From an uncultured Eubacteriales bacterium (lineage in GTDB: Bacteria; Bacillota; Clostridia; Christensenellales; Aristaeellaceae): a stretch of DNA of 62,154 nt. Position numbers and translations under genes: made by a program. The stretch covers positions 1 through 62,154 of the forward strand of contig OMZP01000018.1 in NCBI GenBank assembly GCA_900315585.1, read 5' to 3'. The notes beneath the pieces are model-generated. The model ran no database searches and was not told where the DNA came from. It worked only from the letters and a program-made list of their open reading frames with translations. Below are positions 7,394-14,518 of this stretch, piece by piece. Positions within the stretch are counted from its first letter, which is position 1; each line of letters starts with the position of its first letter.

Positions 7394-8803
7394 TTATTCC
7401 AGCGTCGCCGCAGCCGCCTTCTTGATGGCCTTCTGGTGCTGGGAATCCACCTTGTCGTTCACGTGCAGGCGGCTGTTGGTGAAGTGGATGCAGTGGTGAC
7501 CGGCGAAGTCATTGTCGGGCATGGAGTCCCCGCCGTGGGGCATGCCGTTCATGGACGCGGCGTAGTTCACGCCGTCGATGGTCACGAAGATGGCGTGGCG
7601 GTCCCAGCTCCACACCCCGCCGTAGGCGTTCTTCAGCGCGGCGGTGTCGGCAGCGGTCATGGGCTGGCAGTCGGCGTGGTTGATGCCGCCGGTGCGCTTC
7701 TCCTGCCAGGACAGGCCGGTGGCCACGTCGGTGATCTGGGCCACGGTGCCCCGGGCGAATATCTTCTGGATGCCGCTTGTCCACCAGTCCATCTCCTGGG
7801 CCGTGCCCCTGGCGGGGCCGACGGTGGAGCCGCCCACCGGACCGTTGCTGTTGTTGGCCCCGTTGGTGTAGTTCTTGTTGTTGCTGCCCACCGGCGTTTC
7901 GGAGATCTCCGACTTCTTCATGTAGCCTTTGGTGGTTCCGGTGGCGACCTGCACCAGGTTGTCGTTGTAGGCAGTAACGCTCACGGCGGCGTTCTGGGCC
8001 AGCGTGGCGATCTCCTTGCCGGTCTTGTCGTACACCTTGGCCTTGTCCACGCTGACGTATCCGGCGGTGGCCTTGATCTCCGTCACAGGGGTCTCGGCCT
8101 TGACCTCGGTCTTGTCGCAGGAGAGGGTGCTGGCCAGCATGTAACCCGTCTTGCCGTTCACCGTCACCTGGCAGACATTGCCCTTCGTGGCGGTGACGCT
8201 CACCTGGGCGTTCAGGCTCAGGGTGGCGATCACGTCCCCGGCCTGGTTGACCACCTGGGCCCCGTCCACGCTGGCGTAGGCGGTGGCGCACACGGTCCCT
8301 GCGGCCTCGGCCTTCTTCTCCACCCTCTGGGCGGCGAGCTCGGCCTTCTTCATGTAGCCGGTCTGTCCGTTCAGCTTCACCTGGCAGATCTTCCCCTTCA
8401 CGGCGGTGACGGTCACCTCGGTGTTCAAGCTCAGCGTCCCCACGACCTTGCCCTTGGCGGAATAGACCTTCGCGCCCTCCACCGCCGCGTAGGCCGTGGC
8501 GGTCTGGACGGCGGGGGTCTCCGCCACCGTCTCCGCCGGGGTCTCAACGGCGGCCTGCTTCAGGTCCGCCTTCATCATGTAGGCCACCTTGCCGCCCTTC
8601 TCCACCCGGCACACGTTCCCCTTCACGCCGGTGAGGGCGAGCTCGGTGTTCGCGGGCAGCGCGCCGATCACGTCGCCCCCGGCGTCGTAGACCTTCGCGT
8701 TGTCATTGGCGGTAATAACCGTCATCTGCTCCGCCAGGCCCTGGGCGCACAGCGTCAGCACCAGCGCGCAGGCGATTGCAAATGTCAGGATTCGTCTGTT
8801 CAT
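7394..8803 (-). CDS. Secreted SH3-repeat protein with conserved C-terminal domain
   Basis: A 469-aa exported protein. A signal peptide (MNRRILTFAIACALVLTLCA...GLA) is followed by four bacterial SH3-like repeats of about 50 residues. Each has a 'AKVY/QVV...G..I/VGTLSLN..V.VTA.KG..CQV..NGKTGYM' pattern, and they are separated by Ala/Thr/Glu-rich linkers. After an Asn/Gly-rich linker comes a roughly 110-residue C-terminal domain with ITDVATGLSWQEKRTGG, NHADCQPMTAADTAALK, VWSWDRHAIFVTIDG and HHCIHFTNSRLH. I believe this domain recurs in secreted clostridial SH3 proteins, but its activity is unknown. Its conserved His/Asp/Cys hint at an enzyme or metal site. SH3 repeats usually bind peptidoglycan. 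The start is the third ATG, 7 nt from GGAGG. Confidence 0.75.
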   Translation of the reverse strand: MNRRILTFAIACALVLTLCAQGLAEQMTVITANDNAKVYDAGGDVIGALPANTELALTGVKGNVCRVEKGGKVAYMMKADLKQAAVETPAETVAETPAVQTATAYAAVEGAKVYSAKGKVVGTLSLNTEVTVTAVKGKICQVKLNGQTGYMKKAELAAQRVEKKAEAAGTVCATAYASVDGAQVVNQAGDVIATLSLNAQVSVTATKGNVCQVTVNGKTGYMLASTLSCDKTEVKAETPVTEIKATAGYVSVDKAKVYDKTGKEIATLAQNAAVSVTAYNDNLVQVATGTTKGYMKKSEISETPVGSNNKNYTNGANNSNGPVGGSTVGPARGTAQEMDWWTSGIQKIFARGTVAQITDVATGLSWQEKRTGGINHADCQPMTAADTAALKNAYGGVWSWDRHAIFVTIDGVNYAASMNGMPHGGDSMPDNDFAGHHCIHFTNSRLHVNDKVDSQHQKAIKKAAAATLE

Positions 8804-8835
8804 CATCATGCCTCCGGTAAACCGTGATTACCTGC

Positions 8836-8864
8836 ATTATATTACTAATCTATTTCAAAATCAA
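8836..8864 (-). promoter_or_regulatory. Promoter of the SH3-repeat gene
   Basis: Minus-strand TTGATT (8859-8864), 17-nt spacer, TATAAT (8836-8841), about 33 nt ahead of the start. Confidence 0.7.
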
Positions 8865-8966
8865 GTCATTATTTCTAATTTCAATCAGATTTATGCGTTC
8901 TGCCATGTATAATTAACGTATTTTTGTAATATTTTGTCCCTCCCGACGGAATCCACGAAAAACCCG

Positions 8967-8994
8967 CACCCTTTTCGGGCGCGGGCATAGGATG
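8967..8994 (+). promoter_or_regulatory. Possible sigma-K-like promoter of the Cys-rich protein gene
   Basis: CACC (8967-8970) and CATAGGATG (8986-8994), with 16 nt between AC and CATA. The last -10 base deviates from CATAnnnTA, so this is only suggestive. Confidence 0.3.
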
Positions 8995-9045
8995 CACTGT
9001 GGGCCGACCAAGCGGTCCGCCGCAACCAAGTGAGGAGGAATGAAC

Positions 9046-10035
9046 ATGAGTTTCTACAGCTATAAGAACGCCAACTCGGACACCTGCCCCGGCGTGGTGA
9101 ACGGCAACATCCTCTCCGGACTGAACCAGCGCGTCTGCGTGCAGGTGAAGAACATCTACGACAGCTGCATGCAGCAGGAGCAGCTGGACGACGAGCGCAT
9201 TGTGATCGAGAACATCGTGCCCGTGCTGCCCGGCAACGACTGCAACGGCACCACCCGCCCCTGCGCCTGCGACTGCAACGGCAACCGCTGCAACTGCGAA
9301 TGCCCGCCTACCAGCATCCCCATCACCCACGACGAGGCCGTGCAGAACGCCGAAAACAGCTTCGATCCCCTGCCCCGTCCCACCGGCGCCTGGACCTTCG
9401 AGAGCTGCCGTTCCTCCACCACCCAGGGCCGCATCAGCAACCTGAGCGTGGAGCGCATGACCGACCGGCCCCAGTTCGCCCGGGTGCGCTGCACCGTGGA
9501 CGTGCCGCTGGACGTGCTGTTCCTGGACCAGCGTTGCCAGGAGTGGATGGGCCAGACCGTGGTGCAGGTGGACAAGGACATCCTGCTCTGCATCCCCGAC
9601 GACTCCATCATCCCCTTCACCCTGGAAAGCCTCGTGAGCGCGATTTGCGTGTCCGGCTCTTACATCGGCAACTGCGCCTTCGACATCACCGTCTGCGTCA
9701 CCGTGGTCCTGAAGGTGCTCGCCGAGGTGGACATCCTGATCCCCACCTACGGCTTCTGCCAGGTCCCGCCCTGCGAGGAGTTCGCGGAGAACGTGTGCGA
9801 TGAATTCTTCAGCCTGCCGCTGTTCCCCCAGTCCTCCTGCGCGTTTGAGCCGGTGGGCGAGGCCGGGAGCGGGAACGGCACCGCCACCAGCGCCACCGGC
9901 GGCTGCTACAGCTGCGGGCCGGTGAACCCGGTGAAGGGCGGGCGGCTCAGCCAGTGCTCCAACTGCGGCACCACCTGCGTGAGCAAGAACAACCTGTGCC
10001 CCCGCTGCGGAAGCACGATGACGAATTTGAACTGA
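9046..10035 (+). CDS. Cysteine-rich probable spore-surface protein
   Basis: A 329-aa protein without signal peptide or membrane segment, with more than 25 cysteines. An N-terminal region (CPGVVNGNILSGLNQRVCVQVKNIYDSC) precedes a Cys-rich hinge (CACDCNGNRCNCECPP). A central beta-rich domain contains ARVRCTVDVPLDVLFLDQ and a hydrophobic valine-rich stretch (FDITVCVTVVLKVLAEVDIL). The C-terminal zinc ribbon is CSNCGTT...CPRCGS. Cytoplasmic Cys-rich proteins of this build are typical of spore coat or exosporium layers, and a sigma-K-like promoter may precede it. I cannot assign a named family. The ATG at 9046 lies 7 nt after GGAGG. Confidence 0.6.
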   Translation: MSFYSYKNANSDTCPGVVNGNILSGLNQRVCVQVKNIYDSCMQQEQLDDERIVIENIVPVLPGNDCNGTTRPCACDCNGNRCNCECPPTSIPITHDEAVQNAENSFDPLPRPTGAWTFESCRSSTTQGRISNLSVERMTDRPQFARVRCTVDVPLDVLFLDQRCQEWMGQTVVQVDKDILLCIPDDSIIPFTLESLVSAICVSGSYIGNCAFDITVCVTVVLKVLAEVDILIPTYGFCQVPPCEEFAENVCDEFFSLPLFPQSSCAFEPVGEAGSGNGTATSATGGCYSCGPVNPVKGGRLSQCSNCGTTCVSKNNLCPRCGSTMTNLN

Positions 10036-10078
10036 TACGGGCGCCTTCCTGTCTCAAGCTGAGAGGCGTATCACAGGA

Positions 10079-10117
10079 AGGGCAAGGGCTGCCTCAAACG
10101 GGCAGCCCCTGCCTTTC
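10079..10117. terminator. Terminator after the Cys-rich protein gene
   Basis: GGGCAAGGGCTGCC-tcaaac-GGGCAGCCCCTGCC followed by TTTC. Confidence 0.65.
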
Positions 10118-10210
10118 GACCAATATGCCTCAACCCGGGCGAGCGACGCAACGCCGCCCATTCTTCGGACGCCATGAATGGCGTTCCTACGAGGATACGC
10201 CCCCTCAGCC

Positions 10211-10293
10211 ATTCCTATTGCCTATTCCCTATTGCCTATTCCCTATTCCCTATTGCCTATTCCCTATTCCCTATTGCCTATTCCCTATTGCCT
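10211..10293. repeat. Seven-base tandem repeat (CTATTCC/CTATTGC)
   Basis: About eleven consecutive 7-nt units alternating CTATTCC and CTATTGC on the plus strand, ending just outside the 3' end of the ABC exporter gene. Upstream (10168-10195) lies a CGCCATGAATGGCG palindrome also found at 51303 and 51378. Confidence 0.75.
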
Positions 10294-10301
10294 CTCCTCG
10301 C

Positions 10302-12155
10302 TCAAGTCAACTCGCTCTTCCCCGTATACAGCTCGTAGTAGCGGCCCTTCATGGCCAGCAGGTCGTCGTGGCTGCCGCGCTCGATGATCTCGCCGTTTTC
10401 CAGCACCATGATGGCGGCGGCGTTGCGCACGGTGGAGAGGCGGTGGGCGATGACGAAGGTGGTGCGCTCGGCCATCAGGCGGTCCATGCCGCGCTCGATG
10501 TGGCGCTCGGTGCGGGTGTCGACGGAGCTCGTGGCCTCGTCCAGCACCAGGATGGGGGCCTTGCTCAGGGCGGCGCGGGCGATGTTGAGCAGCTGCCGCT
10601 GGCCCTGGGAGAGGTTCGCGCCGTCGCCCTCGATCATCGTGTTGTAGCCGTCGGAGAGGCGGCGAATGAAGCTGTCGGCGCTGGCAGTTTTGGCCGCGGC
10701 GATGACCTCCTCGTCCGTGGCGTCCAGCCGGCCGTAGCGGATGTTCTCCATCACGGTGCCGCTGAACAAGTGGGTGTCCTGGAGCACCATGGCGATGTTT
10801 TTGCGGAGGAAATCCCGGGGCAGATCCTTGATGTCGATGCCGTCGATGGTGATTTTGCCGGAGTCGATGTCGTAGAACCGGTTCAGCAGGTTCGTGACCG
10901 TGGTCTTGCCTGCGCCGGTGGAGCCCACGAAGGCGATCTTCTGGCCGGGCTTGGCGTAGAGGCTGATGTGCTTCAGCACCGTCTTCTCCGGCACGTAGCC
11001 GAAGCTCACGTCGTCCAGGATCACGTGGCCCTCCAGCTTCTCCGGGGCCTTCAGGTTTGGATCGTCGTTCGCGGTCTCCACCTCCCGATCCATCAGCGCG
11101 AACACGCGCTCCGCGCCGGCCAGGGCGGAGAAGATGGTGGCCATCTGCTGGGAGATCTCGTTGATAGGCCGGGCAAACTGGCGGGAGTAGTTGACGAAGA
11201 TGGCCAGGCCGCCCACGTCAAACCGCCCCAGGGCGCAGAGCACGCCGCCGATGCCCGCCGTCAGCGCGTAGCTGACCTGGGCCAGGTTGCCGGTGACGGG
11301 GCCCATGATGCCGCCGAAGAACATGGCGTTCATCTGCTTGTGGCGCAGGTCGTCGTTCAGCAGGCCGAACTCCTCTTCGCACTCCGCCTCGTGGTTGAAC
11401 ACCTTCACCACCTTCTGGCCCGCCACCGATTCCTCGATGTAGCCGTTGGCCGCGCCCAGGGCCGCCTGCTGGGCCGAGTAGTACTTGCGGCTCTTTGAGA
11501 TGATGCCCCGGCTGGCCAGGGTGAAGATGGGGATGAACACCAGCGTGATCAGCGTCAGCCAGATGTTGGTGTAGACCATCATGACCAGGGTGCCGATCAG
11601 GTTGATGACGCCGGAGACCATGCTCATCATGGCCTGATCCAGCATCAGGCCGATGTTGTCCACGTCGTTGGTGAAGCGGCTCATCAAATCGCCGGTGGTC
11701 TCGTTGTCGTGGAACCGCAGGGGCAGGCGCTCCACCTTGGTGAACAGGTCGTCGCGGATCTTCTGGATGGCGCTGCGGGACACGCCGATCATCATCTTGC
11801 TCTGGAGCCAGGTGCCGAACACGCCCACCAGGTAGATGGCCGCCAGCACGCCCAGCATCATGGCCAGGTACCTGACGCGGTCTCCCGCCGGGGTGGCGGC
11901 GTCGGCGATGTTGTTGATCACAGGACGGAGCACGTAGCCTCCCGCCAGGCTGGCGGCGGTGCTCAGCAGCATGCAGAGCATGGCCATGGCCAGCCGACCC
12001 TTGAACCCGGCCACATAGGACAGGATGCGGCGGATGGTATCCCGGGAGTGCTTGGGCTTGCCCTTGAAGTTGTTGGTGGCCGCCATGGGGCCCCGCCCGG
12101 AGGCGGCGACGGCGCTGTTATACTGCTTTTGCAGGGTTTCAAGCTTTCTCGCCAT
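10302..12155 (-). CDS. ABC exporter half-transporter, subunit 2 (multidrug type)
   Basis: A 617-aa type IV ABC half-transporter: an N-terminal six-helix membrane domain and a C-terminal ATPase. Walker A is GSTGAGKTTV, the signature is NLSQGQRQLL and Walker B is APILVLDEATSSVD; all look catalytically intact. An extended N-terminus of about 60 residues (KPKHSRDTIRRILSYV) is typical of the longer partner in heterodimeric exporters such as BmrCD and LmrCD. It begins directly after the stop of subunit 1 (TAAATG). It probably pairs with subunit 1 to export drugs, peptides or lipids. Confidence 0.92.
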   Translation of the reverse strand: MARKLETLQKQYNSAVAASGRGPMAATNNFKGKPKHSRDTIRRILSYVAGFKGRLAMAMLCMLLSTAASLAGGYVLRPVINNIADAATPAGDRVRYLAMMLGVLAAIYLVGVFGTWLQSKMMIGVSRSAIQKIRDDLFTKVERLPLRFHDNETTGDLMSRFTNDVDNIGLMLDQAMMSMVSGVINLIGTLVMMVYTNIWLTLITLVFIPIFTLASRGIISKSRKYYSAQQAALGAANGYIEESVAGQKVVKVFNHEAECEEEFGLLNDDLRHKQMNAMFFGGIMGPVTGNLAQVSYALTAGIGGVLCALGRFDVGGLAIFVNYSRQFARPINEISQQMATIFSALAGAERVFALMDREVETANDDPNLKAPEKLEGHVILDDVSFGYVPEKTVLKHISLYAKPGQKIAFVGSTGAGKTTVTNLLNRFYDIDSGKITIDGIDIKDLPRDFLRKNIAMVLQDTHLFSGTVMENIRYGRLDATDEEVIAAAKTASADSFIRRLSDGYNTMIEGDGANLSQGQRQLLNIARAALSKAPILVLDEATSSVDTRTERHIERGMDRLMAERTTFVIAHRLSTVRNAAAIMVLENGEIIERGSHDDLLAMKGRYYELYTGKSELT

Positions 12156-13886
12156 TTAAGCCACCTCCCTGCCGGACACCTGGGAGTGATAGATCTCCTG
12201 GTATTCCTGGTTGTTCGCCAGCAGCTCGTCGTGGGTGCCCACGCCGGTGATCATGCCGTTGTCCATGACGACGATCTTGTCCGCCTCCTGCACGGAGGAG
12301 ATGCGCTGGGCGATGATGATCTTGGTGGAATCCTTCAATTCGTTCTTGAAGGCGGCGCGGATGGAGGCCTCGGTGGCGGTGTCCACGGCGCTGGTGGAGT
12401 CGTCCAGGATCAGTATCTTCGGGTGCTTCAACAGGGCCCGGGCGATGCAGAGGCGCTGCTTCTGGCCGCCGGACACGTTCACGCCGCCCTGCTCCAGCTC
12501 GGTCTCATAGCCCTTGGCGAAGGAGCGGATGAAGCCGTCGGCCTGGGCGCTCCGGGCCGCCTCGGCCATCTGCTCCTCGGTGGCGTTCCCGTCGCCCCAG
12601 CGCAGATTGTCGGCGATGCTGCCGGAGAACAGCACGTTCTTTTGCAGCACCATGCCCACGCCCTCGCGCAGGTGGAAGAGGCTGTAGTCCTTCACGTCCA
12701 CGCCGTCCACCAGCACCTGGCCCTCGTCCACGTCGTACAGCCGCGGGATCATGGACACCAGCGTGGTCTTGCCGCAGCCGGTGGAGCCGATGATGCCCAC
12801 CGTCTCGCCGGCGTTGATCTTCAGGTCGATGCCCTTGAGCACGTGATTCTCCGAGTTCTTGTAGTAGCGGAAGCCCACGTTTTTGAACTCGATGTCGCCC
12901 CGCTGAACCCGCAGATCCCTGTGGGAAGCGTTCTCGTCGGTCAGGTCGATCTTCTCCGTCATGACCTCCTTGACGCGCCGGGAAGAGGCCAGCGCCCGGG
13001 AGGAGTTCATGAACAGCATGCCCACCATCATCAGGCTCATCAATATCTGGGAGATGTAGGTCAGGAAGGCGGAAAAATCGCCCACGGGCATCTTTCCGCC
13101 GATGACCTGATGGCCGCCGAACCACACCACGGCCATGGTGGTGAAGTTCATCAGCAGCATCATGACCGGCATCATGAAGATGACCACGCTCAGGGCGCTC
13201 ATGGCCGCGTCCTTCAAGTCGCCGTTGGACTTTCTGAACTTGGCGTCCTCGAAGTCCTCCCGCACGAAGCTCTTCACCACGCGGATGTTGGTCAGGCTCT
13301 CCTGCACATTGCTGTTCAGGCGGTCGATCTTCTCCTGCATCCGGGTAAAGCGCGGAAAGCCCACGCGGATGATGAGGAACTCGGTGATCAACAGCACCGG
13401 AATCGTCACGGCCAGCACCCTGGCCAGCTCCGGGTTCATGGCGATGGCCATGATCAGCGCGCCGATGAGCATGCCGGGAGCCCGCAGGAACATGCGCAGC
13501 AGCATGTTCACGAAGTTCTGGAGCTGGGTGATGTCGTTGGTCAGGCGCGTGACCAGCGAGCCGGTGGAGTATTTGTCGATTTTGGCGAAGGAGAACTGCT
13601 GCACCTTGGCGTACACGTCCCGGCGCAGGTCCGAGGCGAAGTTCACCGACGCCCGCGCGCCGAAGTAAGCGCCGCCCACGCCGCCGCCCATCATCAGAAG
13701 GGCGGTCAGGATCATCAGCAGGGCGGTGACGACGATGTAGCCCACGTTGTGGGTCTCCACGCCCACGTTCAGGATCTGGGAATACAGCCGGGGCATGGCG
13801 ATCTCCCCCAGCACCTCCACGATCATGCACAGCGGGCCCAGCACGAAGTACTTCCAATAGGGCTTGACATACTTGGACCATTTCAT
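12156..13886 (-). CDS. ABC exporter half-transporter, subunit 1 (multidrug type)
   Basis: A 576-aa half-transporter. Walker A is GSTGCGKTTL, the signature is NVSGGQKQRL and Walker B is KILILDDSTSAVD. The residue after the Walker B Asp is Asp instead of the catalytic Glu, as in the degenerate nucleotide site of heterodimeric exporters. This supports pairing with subunit 2, whose Walker B ends in DE. The start codon overlaps the marR stop (ATGA), so the genes are translationally coupled. The MarR protein is the likely regulator. Confidence 0.92.
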   Translation of the reverse strand: MKWSKYVKPYWKYFVLGPLCMIVEVLGEIAMPRLYSQILNVGVETHNVGYIVVTALLMILTALLMMGGGVGGAYFGARASVNFASDLRRDVYAKVQQFSFAKIDKYSTGSLVTRLTNDITQLQNFVNMLLRMFLRAPGMLIGALIMAIAMNPELARVLAVTIPVLLITEFLIIRVGFPRFTRMQEKIDRLNSNVQESLTNIRVVKSFVREDFEDAKFRKSNGDLKDAAMSALSVVIFMMPVMMLLMNFTTMAVVWFGGHQVIGGKMPVGDFSAFLTYISQILMSLMMVGMLFMNSSRALASSRRVKEVMTEKIDLTDENASHRDLRVQRGDIEFKNVGFRYYKNSENHVLKGIDLKINAGETVGIIGSTGCGKTTLVSMIPRLYDVDEGQVLVDGVDVKDYSLFHLREGVGMVLQKNVLFSGSIADNLRWGDGNATEEQMAEAARSAQADGFIRSFAKGYETELEQGGVNVSGGQKQRLCIARALLKHPKILILDDSTSAVDTATEASIRAAFKNELKDSTKIIIAQRISSVQEADKIVVMDNGMITGVGTHDELLANNQEYQEIYHSQVSGREVA

Positions 13887-14380
13887 TGGCCGTCATCTCC
13901 TTCCGCGGGCGCCGGGGCCGCTCCCCCGTCGCGTCGCTCCATATTTGAAAGGTTGTTCAGAATCCGGTTCAGCGTGTCCCCCAGGGCCGCCAGCTCCGCT
14001 TCGGACACGCCCTCGAACATCTCCTCGCCGATGCGCTGGAAGATGGCCTGGGAGTCCTCCACCACCCGCTGCCCCGCCGGGAGCAGGCTGATCTCGTTGC
14101 AGCGGCCGTCCGCGCCCTCCGCCTTGCCCACCAGGCCCGCGGCGCTCAGGGATTTCAGCGCCCTGGCCACGCAGGCGGGGGTGACCTCCATGGCCTCGGC
14201 CAGCTCCTTCTGAGAGGCGCTCGTGCCCAGCCGGGACAGCTTCATCAGCATCCGGTGCTGGCTGTGGTGCACCCCGCAGCCCTCCACCCGCTTTTCCACA
14301 ATCCGGTGGTGCAGACGCATCATGCGGAAAAAGGCGTCGATGTCCTCCCGGATGCGCCGGGTGCGCTCGTTGGTCTCCAT
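13883..14380 (-). CDS. MarR-family transcriptional regulator of the ABC exporter
   Basis: A 165-aa winged-helix regulator. The DNA-recognition region is SASQKELAEAMEVTPACVARALKSL, and the wing is GLVGKAEGADGRCNEISLLPAG. Dimerisation helices lie at both ends, with an Ala/Pro-rich tail. It is first in the marR-ABC-ABC operon, the standard layout for a drug-responsive exporter with an autorepressing MarR. GAGGAGG precedes the ATG. An A/T-rich tract with repeated ATTAAC (14410-14433), just downstream of the -10 box, is the likely operator. Confidence 0.9.
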   Translation of the reverse strand: METNERTRRIREDIDAFFRMMRLHHRIVEKRVEGCGVHHSQHRMLMKLSRLGTSASQKELAEAMEVTPACVARALKSLSAAGLVGKAEGADGRCNEISLLPAGQRVVEDSQAIFQRIGEEMFEGVSEAELAALGDTLNRILNNLSNMERRDGGAAPAPAEGDDGQ

Positions 14381-14409
14381 GGGCGTGCCTCCTCGCTGGC
14401 AATGGATGA

Positions 14410-14434
14410 AATAATTAACAAGTAAATGATTAAC
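14410..14434 (-). promoter_or_regulatory. Candidate MarR operator
   Basis: Repeated ATTAAC units about 15 nt apart in an A/T-rich tract directly after the -10 box. It is inferred from position; a perfect dyad is not present. Confidence 0.35.
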
Positions 14435-14443
14435 GTGTTTAGC

Positions 14444-14472
14444 ATTATAACATCAAGCGCCCGCCGGGTCAA
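14444..14472 (-). promoter_or_regulatory. Promoter of the marR-ABC operon, -35 inside a terminator hairpin
   Basis: Minus-strand TTGACC (14467-14472), 17-nt spacer, TATAAT (14444-14449). The -35 covers the loop and one arm of the hairpin at 14457-14485. Confidence 0.75.
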
Positions 14473-14485
14473 CCCCGGCGGGCGC
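14457..14485 (-). terminator. Terminator-like hairpin after the EF-G paralogue gene
   Basis: A perfect 12-bp stem GCGCCCGCCGGG/CCCGGCGGGCGC with a 5-nt loop, 33 nt after the stop. Only a short T-containing tail (TTGATGTT) follows, so termination may be partial. Confidence 0.6.
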
Positions 14486-14518
14486 AGGTTTAGGTTAAAT
14501 TAGGGTTCAATCGAGCGA

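Noticed and set aside
10211..10293. The tandem repeat as a CRISPR array
   Set aside because: The period is 7 nt with no spacers, and there are no cas genes.
9954..11498. A 514-codon frame crossing the Cys-rich gene end, the tandem repeat and the ABC gene
   Set aside because: It exists only because the 7-nt repeat has no stop in this frame; the rest is antisense of the ABC gene.
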